A stretch of DNA of 64,000 nucleotides, from assembly GCA_009760855.2 (NCBI GenBank), contig WPIO01000146.1, positions 432,001-496,000 of the forward strand, written 5' to 3'. Under the pieces are notes generated by a model. It ran no database searches. It saw only the letters and a program-made list of their open reading frames with translations, and had not been told where the DNA came from. Shown here piece by piece: positions 56,016-64,000 of this stretch (the stretch's first letter is position 1; each line of letters opens with the position of its first letter). The stretch is from Cristatella mucedo. Lineage: Eukaryota; Bryozoa; Phylactolaemata; Cristatellidae. Made by a program: the position numbers and the translations under genes.

Positions 56016-56224
56016 GATCAAAGGTCTGCAAGTCAAGCATTCAGTTTTCAATCACTGCAGCCGATTCCGGTGGTTTAAATGAAAAATAAACCTGAACATT
56101 GTAAGCCTGGAAAAAAGCCTATACGATGGGCCCGAATCACTAATCCCAGAGATTGAGTAGAAATTGAGAACTACAAAAGATCGAGGGGTGATCTTTTAGG
56201 GAGTTCTCTACTGGTGTATAGTCT
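56016..56224. other. Short unassigned stretch
   Basis: No motif was recognised. Confidence 0.4.
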
Positions 56225-57728
56225 AGTGAGTAATATTAATAATAGTGAACTTGATAAACCTCTCTCAGATAAATTAATCTCTCTCAACGCGCTTTACCTT
56301 GGCTGCAAACGGAAATGCTAATTAATAGTGGGTAATATCCTGCTTGATAAAAAAACAACATTATTAAAATAGTTAGGGGTGACGTCCACAGGGTCAGAAT
56401 GCAAATTTGGTTAGTGGTAGCATGCACTGTGTCAGCACGCAAAAGCAGTGAAGGGGGAATCACAGGGACCCACTAAATGCAGTTCTAAAAGGGTGTGTAT
56501 TCAAGTTCTTTTTGAATGTGGTCACCTCAGGGGATGTTCTGGAGCAAGTCAGGAGGGTATTCCAGGCTTTGGGAGCGTAAAAACTAAATGCACGTTCTCC
56601 CAAGGATTTGAGGTTTTTACGAGGAATTTGTAGGCTCTTGGATTCCAAAAAGCTGGTGATACGAAGCTAAGCCTGGTGGGGAGTACATCTGGGAGATTGT
56701 CTGGAGAAAAAAGAATGGCGAGACCTAAAAGTAAGCGACAAAAACTTGAAGTCAATCCGTTGCTTGAATGGTAGCCAATGCCGTGCAGGTCGCCGAGAAG
56801 TGGTTTGCTGAGGCAACGGCGACGTTCACTACAGACAAGCCTAGCTGCCAAGTTTTGCACCGGCTGCAATCGCCTGATCACACATTCTGGGAGGCCAGTA
56901 AGCAGTGAGTTACAGAGTCGAGACGGGATGTCACAAATGCAGAGCCCAACTTGGTCGTTGTATCCTAATGTAAACAAGCCGGAATCTTGAATGTTGTGTA
57001 GCTGAAAACTGGCTGATTTGACTGTGGAGCTGATATGGTCGTCTGATGAGAGGTCGCTTTGAAATATGAAACCTATATTTCAAGCTGATTTAACAGGAAA
57101 TATGCAGGAAGAGCCAATTTGGAGCTTCAGCCTTTCGAATTTATAATGCACATTGGGTTCACCCATGACTAGTAAGTTAGTTTTACCATCGTTCAGTTTT
57201 AGAAAGTTCGCTGCCATCCACGTGAAGATATCATCAATACATGCAGCAAGTGGGTTGAGATATTTTGAGGTGCAAGAAGGCTGGGAGGGATCAAAGCCAA
57301 GGTATAACTGTGTGTCATGTGCATAGCAGTGATAGCCTAGATTGTGCTTGGTAATCACATCAGCAAGGGGGAGAGTATAAACCGTGAAAAGGACCGGACC
57401 TATCCGGAGTCCTGAGTTACCCCACATTTTAGAGGTACCTTAGATGATCTTTGTCCATTCACGTGAATACTCTGGAGTCTCCCACTGAGATAGGACCTGA
57501 GCCACTGCAGGGCAGTACCGGTGATGCCCAGGCCAAATGAGAGGTGCTCTAGAAGAACTTGGTGACCGATGATATCAAAAGCTGCCAAAAGATCGAGAAA
57601 AAAACCAGAGACACTCTACCCATGTCTGCATTCCTAAGTAAGTCGTTGTATACCCTAAGCAATGCTAACACTGTGGAGTAGTCAGCTCTGAAGCCAGACT
57701 GGAGCTTGCTAGCAAGGTGTGAGTTGTA
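56225..57728 (-). mobile_element. LINE family A copy, minus strand
   Basis: From the tail near 56230 the minus strand gives the hairpin, the 3' UTR, YAPKAWNTLLTCSRTSPEVT (56588-56529), the thumb region, AANFLKLNDGKTNLLVMGEP (57210-57150), GYHCYAHDTQLYLGFDPSQP (57339-57280; YAHD replaces YADD) and VLFTVYTLPLADVI. Block A codons (AFDIIGHQVLLEHL) lie near 57585-57545. It is 5'-truncated at 57728 in the F-R-S-G region. Confidence 0.9.
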
Positions 57729-57734
57729 ATGTTA

Positions 57735-58130
57735 GATAAAGATCGGACGTAAAGGCTATAGACGGAAGTATACTGCTTAACCAAGATTTTAAAATTAATC
57801 TGTTGAAGACGACAATTAAAATCTCGGCACACGGTGTTGAACTCACAACAGCATCATCTATTAGGATAACAAAGCGTGCTCATTCAGTGAAACCTTTTTA
57901 TCTACGAGTAGCAGGTTCGTTTTATTTAAGTTTAGTTTAAGGAAATTGTCCAATATCCAGTATGGAATGTCCACAAAGCAACCATTAAGTTTATTGGTAG
58001 TTGCAGCAGAATCCGACGGTGTAAATGTAAAATTTAGCTTACCATTGACAGCAATGAAGTGATATCCCACTTAAAGGGCAATAATCACTTGTACGAGAGG
58101 TTGAGTACAAGTGAAGGTGAGCGAAGGACC
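57735..58130 (-). mobile_element. LINE family B RT fragment, minus strand
   Basis: MGYHFIAVNGKLNFTFTPSD (58070-58011), a segment with TTNKLNGCFVDIPYWILDNF and LKLNLNKTNLLLV correspond to the reference [20 protein letters not shown] region through [13 protein letters not shown]. The catalytic box is lost. Confidence 0.75.
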
Positions 58131-58204
58131 AGTGATCGATTCTTGAGAGTACACTAATGGCTGGACTGGTTGATGAGACCTGACCCACACTAGACACAGG
58201 CTAC

Positions 58205-58315
58205 ATGAAATATATGTATCTCCGCCTGTATCTGCACAAAGCCACTGAGACTATGTGGGTGTTACTCAGGAGAATTTTATATAGTGCACTTGCAGCTAAA
58301 GAAGCGTGTCCAATA
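58205..58315 (-). mobile_element. LINE family B 3' UTR fragment
   Basis: TATCTCCGCCTGTATCTGCA, AAGCCACTGAGACTATGTGG and GTTACTCAGGAGAATTTTAT are complements of the end of the family B 3' UTR. Confidence 0.75.
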
Positions 58316-58599
58316 GTGTGTCCAAGCCAAATATTACTAATGGTACTAATGCCAGATTATGCCATAGGGCGGGACACACTTCCGAAGATCAGTTATTAGA
58401 GCAAGCGGTTATATTATTGGCCGCAGGTCATCGGAGGTCATGATGTGATCGACTATTCAATCAGTGGTTTTGTTGTGTTGGCTTTAAGCTAACTGGTTAC
58501 AAATGTATTACAAATTACTTTCCTGTTTCCCCCATTATTTCACAAAGTTTCTCAAAGCCTTTCTTGGTTGCTTGTGAATAATGGTGCTGTAGACGGAGA

Positions 58600-58770
58600 G
58601 TGCCGTGAAACAATTTTTATTTCTCCTTATGCAACTCCACTCAGGCTGTGTGTGTGCTACCCAGCAGAGTTTTGTGTAGCTCACTCACAGCCTAAGTGGC
58701 TTTAGTTATGCTTTTGATTGGAAACTGACTTTCTGTCATGCAACAAAGAGAAATTGGGAAGTAGAGACAA
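58600..58770 (-). mobile_element. LINE family B 3' UTR fragment
   Basis: A second, separate minus-strand copy: GCAGAGTTTTGTGTAGCTCA, CTCACAGCCTAAGTGGCTTT and ATGCAACAAAGAGAAATTGG match the same UTR. Confidence 0.75.
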
Positions 58771-58779
58771 GTCACAGTT

Positions 58780-59145
58780 CTAAAAATGAGTGACAGAACC
58801 TTGAAGTCTGATAATCATGATGATATATTTGATATAGCACCCTCAAATAATTCAATGTCTTACTAGGCGCTTCGAATTTGTGGCAAATGAAGAACGATCA
58901 AATGGTTCCTGGTAGCATGCTTTAAAAATAACACGAATAACATGGTTAGCCGTGACAGGCACATGGTCAGCATGCAGGTAAGCTCTTGAAGTCGAAGTGT
59001 TGCTTGACTGGGAGCTAGTGCAGGTCGTGAAGAAAAGGTGTGCTGGGAAATCTGCCACGCCCACGACAGACAAGTCGAGCTGCAAAGTTGTGAACCGGCT
59101 GCAAGCAGCACATTGCATGAGCGGGAAGACCAGTAAGGAGTGACT
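58780..59145 (-). mobile_element. LINE family A RT fragment split by a nested family A tail
   Basis: The RT thumb sequence is recognisable on both sides of an insertion: GAGTGACAGAACCTTGAAGT on the left and GTTGCTTGACTGGGAGCTAG on the right are contiguous in other copies. The inserted tail is 58809-58983. Confidence 0.8.
58809..58983 (-). mobile_element. Nested LINE family A 3' end with 9-bp target duplication
   Basis: The insert holds a minus-strand family A hairpin and 3' UTR. It is flanked by CTTGAAGTC at 58800-58808 and 58984-58992, a perfect 9-bp direct repeat that fits a target-site duplication. Confidence 0.8.
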
Positions 59146-59339
59146 AAGGTCTGATGCCTTTACGGAGTTTATAAAGTTCCTAGAGACGGATTAACTTCTC
59201 CGATGATGCTAAGCGACGTATTAGTATTATGTCGGAGAAGCTCATATGTAGTCAGCCTTCCAATATCGGCAAGTACTAATCTTTAAGTAAATATATTAGT
59301 CAATTGGCATGCAGAAATTCCAATAAATAGCCAATTTGA

Positions 59340-59525
59340 AATAATAATCATAATACTAACGCTATAGTGAGCTCAGATAAAAAAAATTTCGATGCACTTT
59401 AAATTCTTTGTAAGTGAAGCTTGATTGAATAGCTGTGGGAACTGAATGGCTGGCTGAAAAAGAGCATATCGTTGTTAGAGGTGACAAGCACAGGTTCAGC
59501 GTGTAAACGTGGTTAGTGGCATATA
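59340..59525 (-). mobile_element. LINE family A 3' end, diverged, minus strand
   Basis: An ATA/ATT-type tail near 59340-59360, a degraded hairpin and the complement of ACATTTGCATGCTGAC-like sequence (about 59475-59515) are recognisable. Confidence 0.65.
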
Positions 59526-59575
59526 TGTGATGTAATGTAATTTAATGCAATTTTATGTATCTTCATCTGTTACGG
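59526..59575 (-). mobile_element. LINE family B extreme 3' tail
   Basis: ATGTGATGTAATGTAATTTA followed by TATCTTCATCTGTTACGG is the complement of the family B terminal repeats. Only about 50 bases remain. Confidence 0.55.
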
Positions 59576-59579
59576 CAAG

Positions 59580-59770
59580 TAGCCCTTAATTCTTCCTGTA
59601 TGTGCTTACGGGTGCTGACACTGCATTTTGCCCCTAAGCATCAGTGTATGCTGACCTTGTACATGTCACCTTTAAACATGTTATGCTCGTTCTCATTGAG
59701 AATGCTACCACTAAGAATTAAATCATGTTTCCTATTCAGCCAATGAAACTTGCTTATAAAGATATTATAT
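59580..59770 (+). mobile_element. LINE family A 3' UTR, plus strand
   Basis: GTGCTTACGGGTGCTGACAC and GTATGCTGACCTTGTACATG follow the duplicated 3' UTR block. The end is degraded. Confidence 0.65.
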
Positions 59771-59864
59771 TAGCTTATTTAAATACATCTTTCGTATTGC
59801 GACAGAAGAACCTTTTGGCAATCGTAACGGCTTGCAGCAGTGATAAAGGATAACCCTTATCAGA

Positions 59865-61078
59865 AGTGCCTCTGAAATATGGAGTACCTCAGGGCTCAGT
59901 GCCAGGTTAGGTTCTTTCCACGGTTTATACTCTGCCTCTTGCTGATGTGATTGCCAAGCACAATCTAGGCTTTCACTTCTATGCAGATGACACTCAGTTG
60001 TACCTTTGCTTTGATCCCTCCCAGCCTTCGAGCACCTCAAATTCTCTAAACTCACTAGCTGCATGCATTGATGACATCCACATATCGATGGTAGCAAATT
60101 TTCTAAAACTAAACGATGATAAAACTAACTTACTAGTTATGGGCAAACCCAGTGTAATCCAGAGATTGGAAAGGCTGAATCTCAAAATTGGCTCTGCCAG
60201 CATATCTCCAGTTGAATCAGCTCGAAATCTAGGTGTCATATTCCAAAGCGACCTCTCGTTAGACGACCATATCAGCTCTACAGTCAAATCTGCCTATTTT
60301 CAGCTTCATAACATTGCTAAAAATCGGGCCTGTTTAGATAAAGATACCACGTCCAAGTTGGTCCATGCATCGTGACATCTCGTCTCGACTTCTGCAACTC
60401 ACTGCTCACTGGCCTACCAGCATGTGTGATCAGGCGATTGCAGCTGGTGCAAAACTCTGCAGCTAGGCTTGTCTATCGTTGGCGTCGCTGTTGCCACATT
60501 ACTCCACTTCTCGCCGACCTGCACTGGCTACCAGTCAAGCAACGGATCGACTTCAAGGTTTTGTCCCTCACTTTTAGGTCCTTCATTCTATGGCTCCTGC
60601 CTATCTGTCAAATATACTACCCCATCAGGCTAAGCATCGTACCACCCTCTTTTCGTAATCCAACAGTCTAGAAATACCTCATACAAACCTTAAATCCTTT
60701 GGAGACCGTGTATTTAGTTCATACGCTACCAAAGCCTGGAACTCCCTCCCGACCTGCGTCAGAACATCCCCTGACCTGACCACATTTAAAATGAACCTAA
60801 AAACACCTATTTAGGACAGCATTTAGTGGGTCCCTGTGATTCGTCCTTGATGTGGTTATGCATGCTGACACTGTGCATGCTGCCACTAACCACATGTGCA
60901 TGCTGACCCTGTGCATGTCACCCCTAACCATGTTATGCATTTCGTTTGTTTTTTCAAGCACGATTTTACTTACCATTCAATTGCATTTCACTTTACAGCA
61001 AATTTAAAGCGCCTAGAAAGAGATTAAGTTCTCTGAGGGCGCTTTATCAAGTGAATTATTATTATTATTATTATTATT
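59865..61078 (+). mobile_element. LINE family A copy, RT to tail, well preserved
   Basis: It begins at the PLKYGVPQGS region (59868) and has an open frame 59947-60375 through [40 protein letters not shown] and SLDDHISSTVKSAYFQLHNI. A one-base shift at about 60372 leads into a thumb frame to 60671. The 3' UTR, a perfect hairpin (AAAGCGCC 61006-61013 with GGCGCTTT 61038-61045; inner GAGA with TCTC) and (ATT)n to 61078 complete it. This copy best shows the family A 3' end. Confidence 0.92.
61006..61045 (+). other. Family A 3' hairpin (putative RT recognition element)
   Basis: The outer stem of 8 base pairs and the inner GAGA/TCTC stem sit just upstream of the (ATT)n tail. In L2-group LINEs, and in the eel UnaL2, a 3' stem-loop next to short tail repeats is the RNA feature recognised by the element's reverse transcriptase. 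The same role here is inferred. Confidence 0.75.
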
Positions 61079-61084
61079 CTAACC

Positions 61085-61165
61085 CACCACAGGATCATTA
61101 AACTTAGTATTTAATTAGGTTCTCTGATAGAGCTATAAATGTATTATAATTGTAATTATTATTAA
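61085..61165 (+). mobile_element. LINE family A minimal tail
   Basis: TTAGGTTCTCTGATAGAGCT and ATAAATGTATTATAATTG are followed by ATT. Only about 80 bases of the 3' end are present. Confidence 0.55.
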
Positions 61166-61384
61166 GAAGCGATAGTAACAACCGGCTACATGCCAGTAAA
61201 GATCATCAAGAATCATGCATACTTGGGCTCAGGTATGGTGCTGGAAATATGTAGAAACCCCATTTTAGATTCGTGTATCTGTGATTACATAAGATTTTTA
61301 CAGAAGCCGTAATCGGCTAAATTTGTTACTACTTTGTAAGACCTAGAAAGAGCCTATGTACGTTCATTCCATGCTGATGTGTGG

Positions 61385-61535
61385 CCATTCCTGGTCTGTT
61401 GGCCACCGAATGCCTACCGGAAGCCGCTTAGGCTGTGATTGAGCGATACAAAACTCACCTGCGTAACAACCACACTGTCTTTATGACTTTGTGGAGTTAC
61501 AGACGGAGATATATTGCATTACATTATGAAAAGTT
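61385..61535 (+). mobile_element. LINE family B 3' end
   Basis: GGTCTGTTGGCCACCGAATG, AAGCCGCTTAGGCTGTGATT and GGAGTTACAGACGGAGATAT are followed by ATTGCATTACATTATG, the family B UTR end and tail. Confidence 0.85.
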
Positions 61536-61664
61536 GTTAAAGCTTTTGCCTCCAGCCTAAGTAATCACCTTACAAAATCTAGGCTCTCGTTCGTACTCAG
61601 AGCACAAGCATACCCTAATATTTGGGTTTGTTATTATTTCTCTCTTTTTTTGCATGAGTACAGA

Positions 61665-61740
61665 TAATAATAATATTAATGCACTGGATAAAGCGCCCTC
61701 AGAGAACTCAATCTCATCCTAGGCGCTTTACATCTAGCTC
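61665..61740 (-). mobile_element. LINE family A minimal tail, minus strand
   Basis: AATAATAATATTAATGCACT and GATAAAGCGCCCTCAGAGAA through to GGCGCTTTACAT form the complement of the hairpin and tail. Confidence 0.8.
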
Positions 61741-61850
61741 CCACTAGCATGCCGAAAGCTGCTTAGGCGTTCAGTGGGCTATATTAAACTCTCTTTTGTA
61801 ACTCACTAGTAGTCTTGGTGGAGTTACTGAGGTAGGTACATCCATGCATA
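61741..61850 (+). mobile_element. LINE family B 3' UTR fragment
   Basis: CCGAAAGCTGCTTAGGCGTT, GTGGGCTATATTAAACTCTC and GGTGGAGTTACTGAGGTAGG follow the family B end. It directly adjoins the preceding minus-strand family A tail. Confidence 0.75.
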
Positions 61851-62109
61851 AGTAATAGTAAACGCTAACAAAGAGTAAACACATGGTGACCCTAAGAGTT
61901 ATTTTCAATTTATTCAGGCACTATATTTTAACTCACGGCACGTCGTCCTGCAAAGCCAAGCCTGCTTGGAGCAAGCATATGCTCGTCTTGGAGTAGGCAG
62001 GCTGTCATAGAAACCAGTTGTGATGCTGATCCAACTTCTCTGATCGATGTACTGTTCTTTTGTCTACTTCAGGAATGTAAAAGTATACGTTAAAAATAAT
62101 AATTTTAGT

Positions 62110-62340
62110 AATAACGTTTATCAGTTTCGGTAATAGTGTCGTGCGATGCAGCACAAACATTCTCCCGAAGTCCACTGATATAGGATCGCAGTGGCCCAGG
62201 CCAATACCCCAATCCACCACAATCCACCTCAATCCACTGCATTCCACCATGCAACGGAAGAAATCCTGACCGAAAACCTCCTTTTGTGATTGCTTATGAC
62301 AGCACACTCTGCGACAATTGCGACAATTTTCTTGGGTGAC
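62110..62340 (-). repeat. Satellite unit, minus orientation
   Basis: CCCAATCCACCACAATCCAC, CTCAATCCACTGCATTCCAC and GACAGCACACTCTGCGACAA form about one and a half units. They match, as complements, 21400-21500. Confidence 0.65.
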
Positions 62341-62899
62341 TGCTGTATTAAAAGTATTATCGCATCCTATCAAGCATTCTTGAAAGCACATTCGAGGGCA
62401 ATGAGTAGCATTTGACAGCTACAGCCTGGGTAAATACGGAAATCTAGCCGTTTTAAGTGAACAAGCTTAATTCAAGTCTTGATACAAGGGTTACGTGTCA
62501 AAAGATCACACGAGGCAAGGGAGACCTTGTGGTTAGCTGGAAAACATGTCACCGGCCCTCAGTGGCAAAGTGTGGTGAGCAGTGGAGTACTATTCACGGC
62601 TAAAACATCAATGGTAAGGCTGGAAGAGGCAGTAATTGGCAAAGCTTTGGGCTCGCACAGCTCTAGTGACAATAAGGTGGAAATGATTGACATCTACCTA
62701 TCGTCCTCTACCTGAGGGCTTGGAGGAAGTTTTCAGGAGTGTTACCTTTCAGTTTGTAGGTCGCATATTTTGAGGGGTGTCAACTTTCGGTTTACAGGTC
62801 ACTGCTAAGCCATTAAATGCCTAGTCAGTCGGACACAGAAGCATTTTAAATTAAGCATATTACATTAGTTATAACGTCGCACTTTAAAAAAGTGAGATG
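62341..62899. other. Unassigned stretch
   Basis: A 78-codon plus-strand frame at 62479-62715 has no recognised motif. Two copies of a GGTCGCATA/GGTCACTGC-type phrase after TTTCGGTTTACAG-like sequence (about 62745-62800) are too short to interpret. Confidence 0.4.
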
Positions 62900-64000
62900 T
62901 AATACCTAACGCGTACTTCAGCTTTGCACAGCATAATCGTAGTCGATTTGTGACGGACTGCCGTATTGACTCAGGCTTTTGCATTTAATTGCAATGCTAT
63001 GACCGTGAGCTGGCATTACCAGTGGAATTTCGTGGGTGCACAAAAAACTAAGTGCCTGCGAACGAGAAATCGAAATTGGAGCATCACCCAGTTGCGTCCA
63101 GTCTATTTTTAATTGACCATTATAGAGATCTGCTTTTTCCCAATCTGTTGCCATCGATTGAAGCGCTTTGATCTCGAATCTACGTTCAAGATTGTTTGAT
63201 AGGATGCGGATGCACTTTTAGCACAGCTGTTACATAAGAAAATTCTGATCTTCAGTCTCCAGCTTTGTCATTGCCACAGACAATCACAGAGTGCTGTATT
63301 GCCTCGAACCATTGCCGTCGATTGCCATGGATTGCCAAAGGATGAGCTCGATAAAGGACAGTATGTGTAAAGGCAGTGAGCAATATGAGTGTTATGACTA
63401 CATATTCAAACAGATAATTTTCAGCAAATTGTATCCAGTATGCTACAGAGACAGGTCCATTGCCGTCGATTTCCCAAGATTATGCCTTTGTGTCGATGGT
63501 ATAAAAGGATATGGCTTGTGATGCAGTGTAATGCATTAGGCAAGAAAAGTGGACCTTTTCTCAGCAACTGTCGGTCCATTTTTAAATGTTCGTTATGGAT
63601 TGGTGTATTTCCCTTGGCTATTGCCGTCCATTGCCGTCCATTTCCGTCAATTGAGAGCTCACAATGGGTGAAAATTATTCCCCCACCCAGGTACATGTTA
63701 CTTGGAATGAGAGTTGCAGTTTATTGCAGCCACTCTTGGCAATATCCACGAATTTCACTAACGGCCCCAACCATTGCTATTGATTGCCGTCCGTTGCTGA
63801 CAGTTAAAAAAAGCCTCTTGAAAATTTTACGGTTTAACTTTGGACGTAGTGGACTACTTACGTGTATTGAGTATTGAGGCTTCGGCACTGCGAATTTCTC
63901 TTCCATTTTTTGGGAATTGCGATATTAGCCCAGGACATTGCTGTCGATTGCCATTCACTGCTCGCGATGGTATGCTCACGATTGCTTAAAAGGATTCGAT
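62900..64000 (+). repeat. Satellite array, ~150-165 bp period, plus orientation
   Basis: The core TTGCCGTCGATTGCC or a close variant recurs at about 62985, 63148, 63310, 63460, 63620, 63774 and 63938, so the period is roughly 150-165 bases over seven units. Each core is followed by a GCTC-type block and often by AAAAGGAT and GCACTTTTA phrases, as at 14655-14682. The array runs off the end of the window. Confidence 0.75.

Noticed and set aside
62979-63998. CRISPR-like array, because of regular short repeats
   Set aside because: Repeats are diverged over the whole ~160-base unit with no constant direct repeat and unique spacers, and the context is eukaryotic.

Overview
The window looks like intergenic DNA from an animal nuclear genome, most likely an aquatic invertebrate, although the taxon cannot be fixed from the sequence. 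It is moderately AT-rich, has no operons and no long intact open reading frames, and is packed with decayed eukaryotic transposons. These are L2/CR1-group LINEs, a Ty3/Gypsy LTR element, a hAT DNA transposon, a Polinton/Maverick DNA polymerase, tRNA-derived SINEs, a dispersed ~160-185 bp satellite and AT/ATT/AG microsatellites. No rRNA, intact tRNA, CRISPR array or convincing intact host gene was found. Two short stretches (22334-21996 and 40400-40203, both minus strand) are only weak exon candidates. Two LINE families, labelled A and B here, account for most of the recognisable sequence. Family A has about 30 fragments; all are 5'-truncated, many carry the reverse transcriptase (RT), and each complete 3' end has a GC-rich hairpin followed by an (ATT)n tail. 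Family B has one nearly full-length copy at 40610-44090 with N-terminal, endonuclease and RT regions, plus many fragments. Its 3' UTR ends in an (ATTAC)n-like tail.

Layout, 1-22 kb: 1-4.8 kb is mostly unassigned apart from two family A tails and a 16-bp inverted repeat. 4.8-7.0 kb holds a shortened Ty3/Gypsy element (LTR end, primer-binding-like site, gag, protease, partial RT, 3' LTR fragment). 7.5-8.7 kb is a family A copy. 10.3-17.4 kb mixes satellite arrays with family A and B fragments, one SINE and a long (TA)n tract. 17.4-20.7 kb is a minus-strand family B copy split by a GC-rich insert and by a family A tail. 21.2-22.0 kb is satellite.

Layout, 24.9-31.2 kb: a decayed Polinton/Maverick protein-primed DNA polymerase B gene lies in three consecutive pieces, pushed apart by a family B tail, a plus-strand family A copy and three minus-strand family A copies.

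Layout, 31.6-64 kb: family A copies at 31.6-33.8 and 35.3-36.7 kb; satellite and a family B tail near 37.3-37.9 kb; G-rich repeats in opposite orientation on either side of the long family B copy; a hAT transposase pseudogene at 45.2-47.2 kb split by a SINE; mixed LINE fragments with nested insertions at 48.9-61.9 kb; and a satellite array of ~150-165 bp period from 62.9 kb to the end.

The parts relate as host and parasite elements rather than as a pathway. One SINE family carries a 3' tail that matches the hairpin end of family A, which suggests it is mobilised by that LINE. The nesting gives a relative order: the Polinton and hAT elements are older than the LINE and SINE copies that split them.
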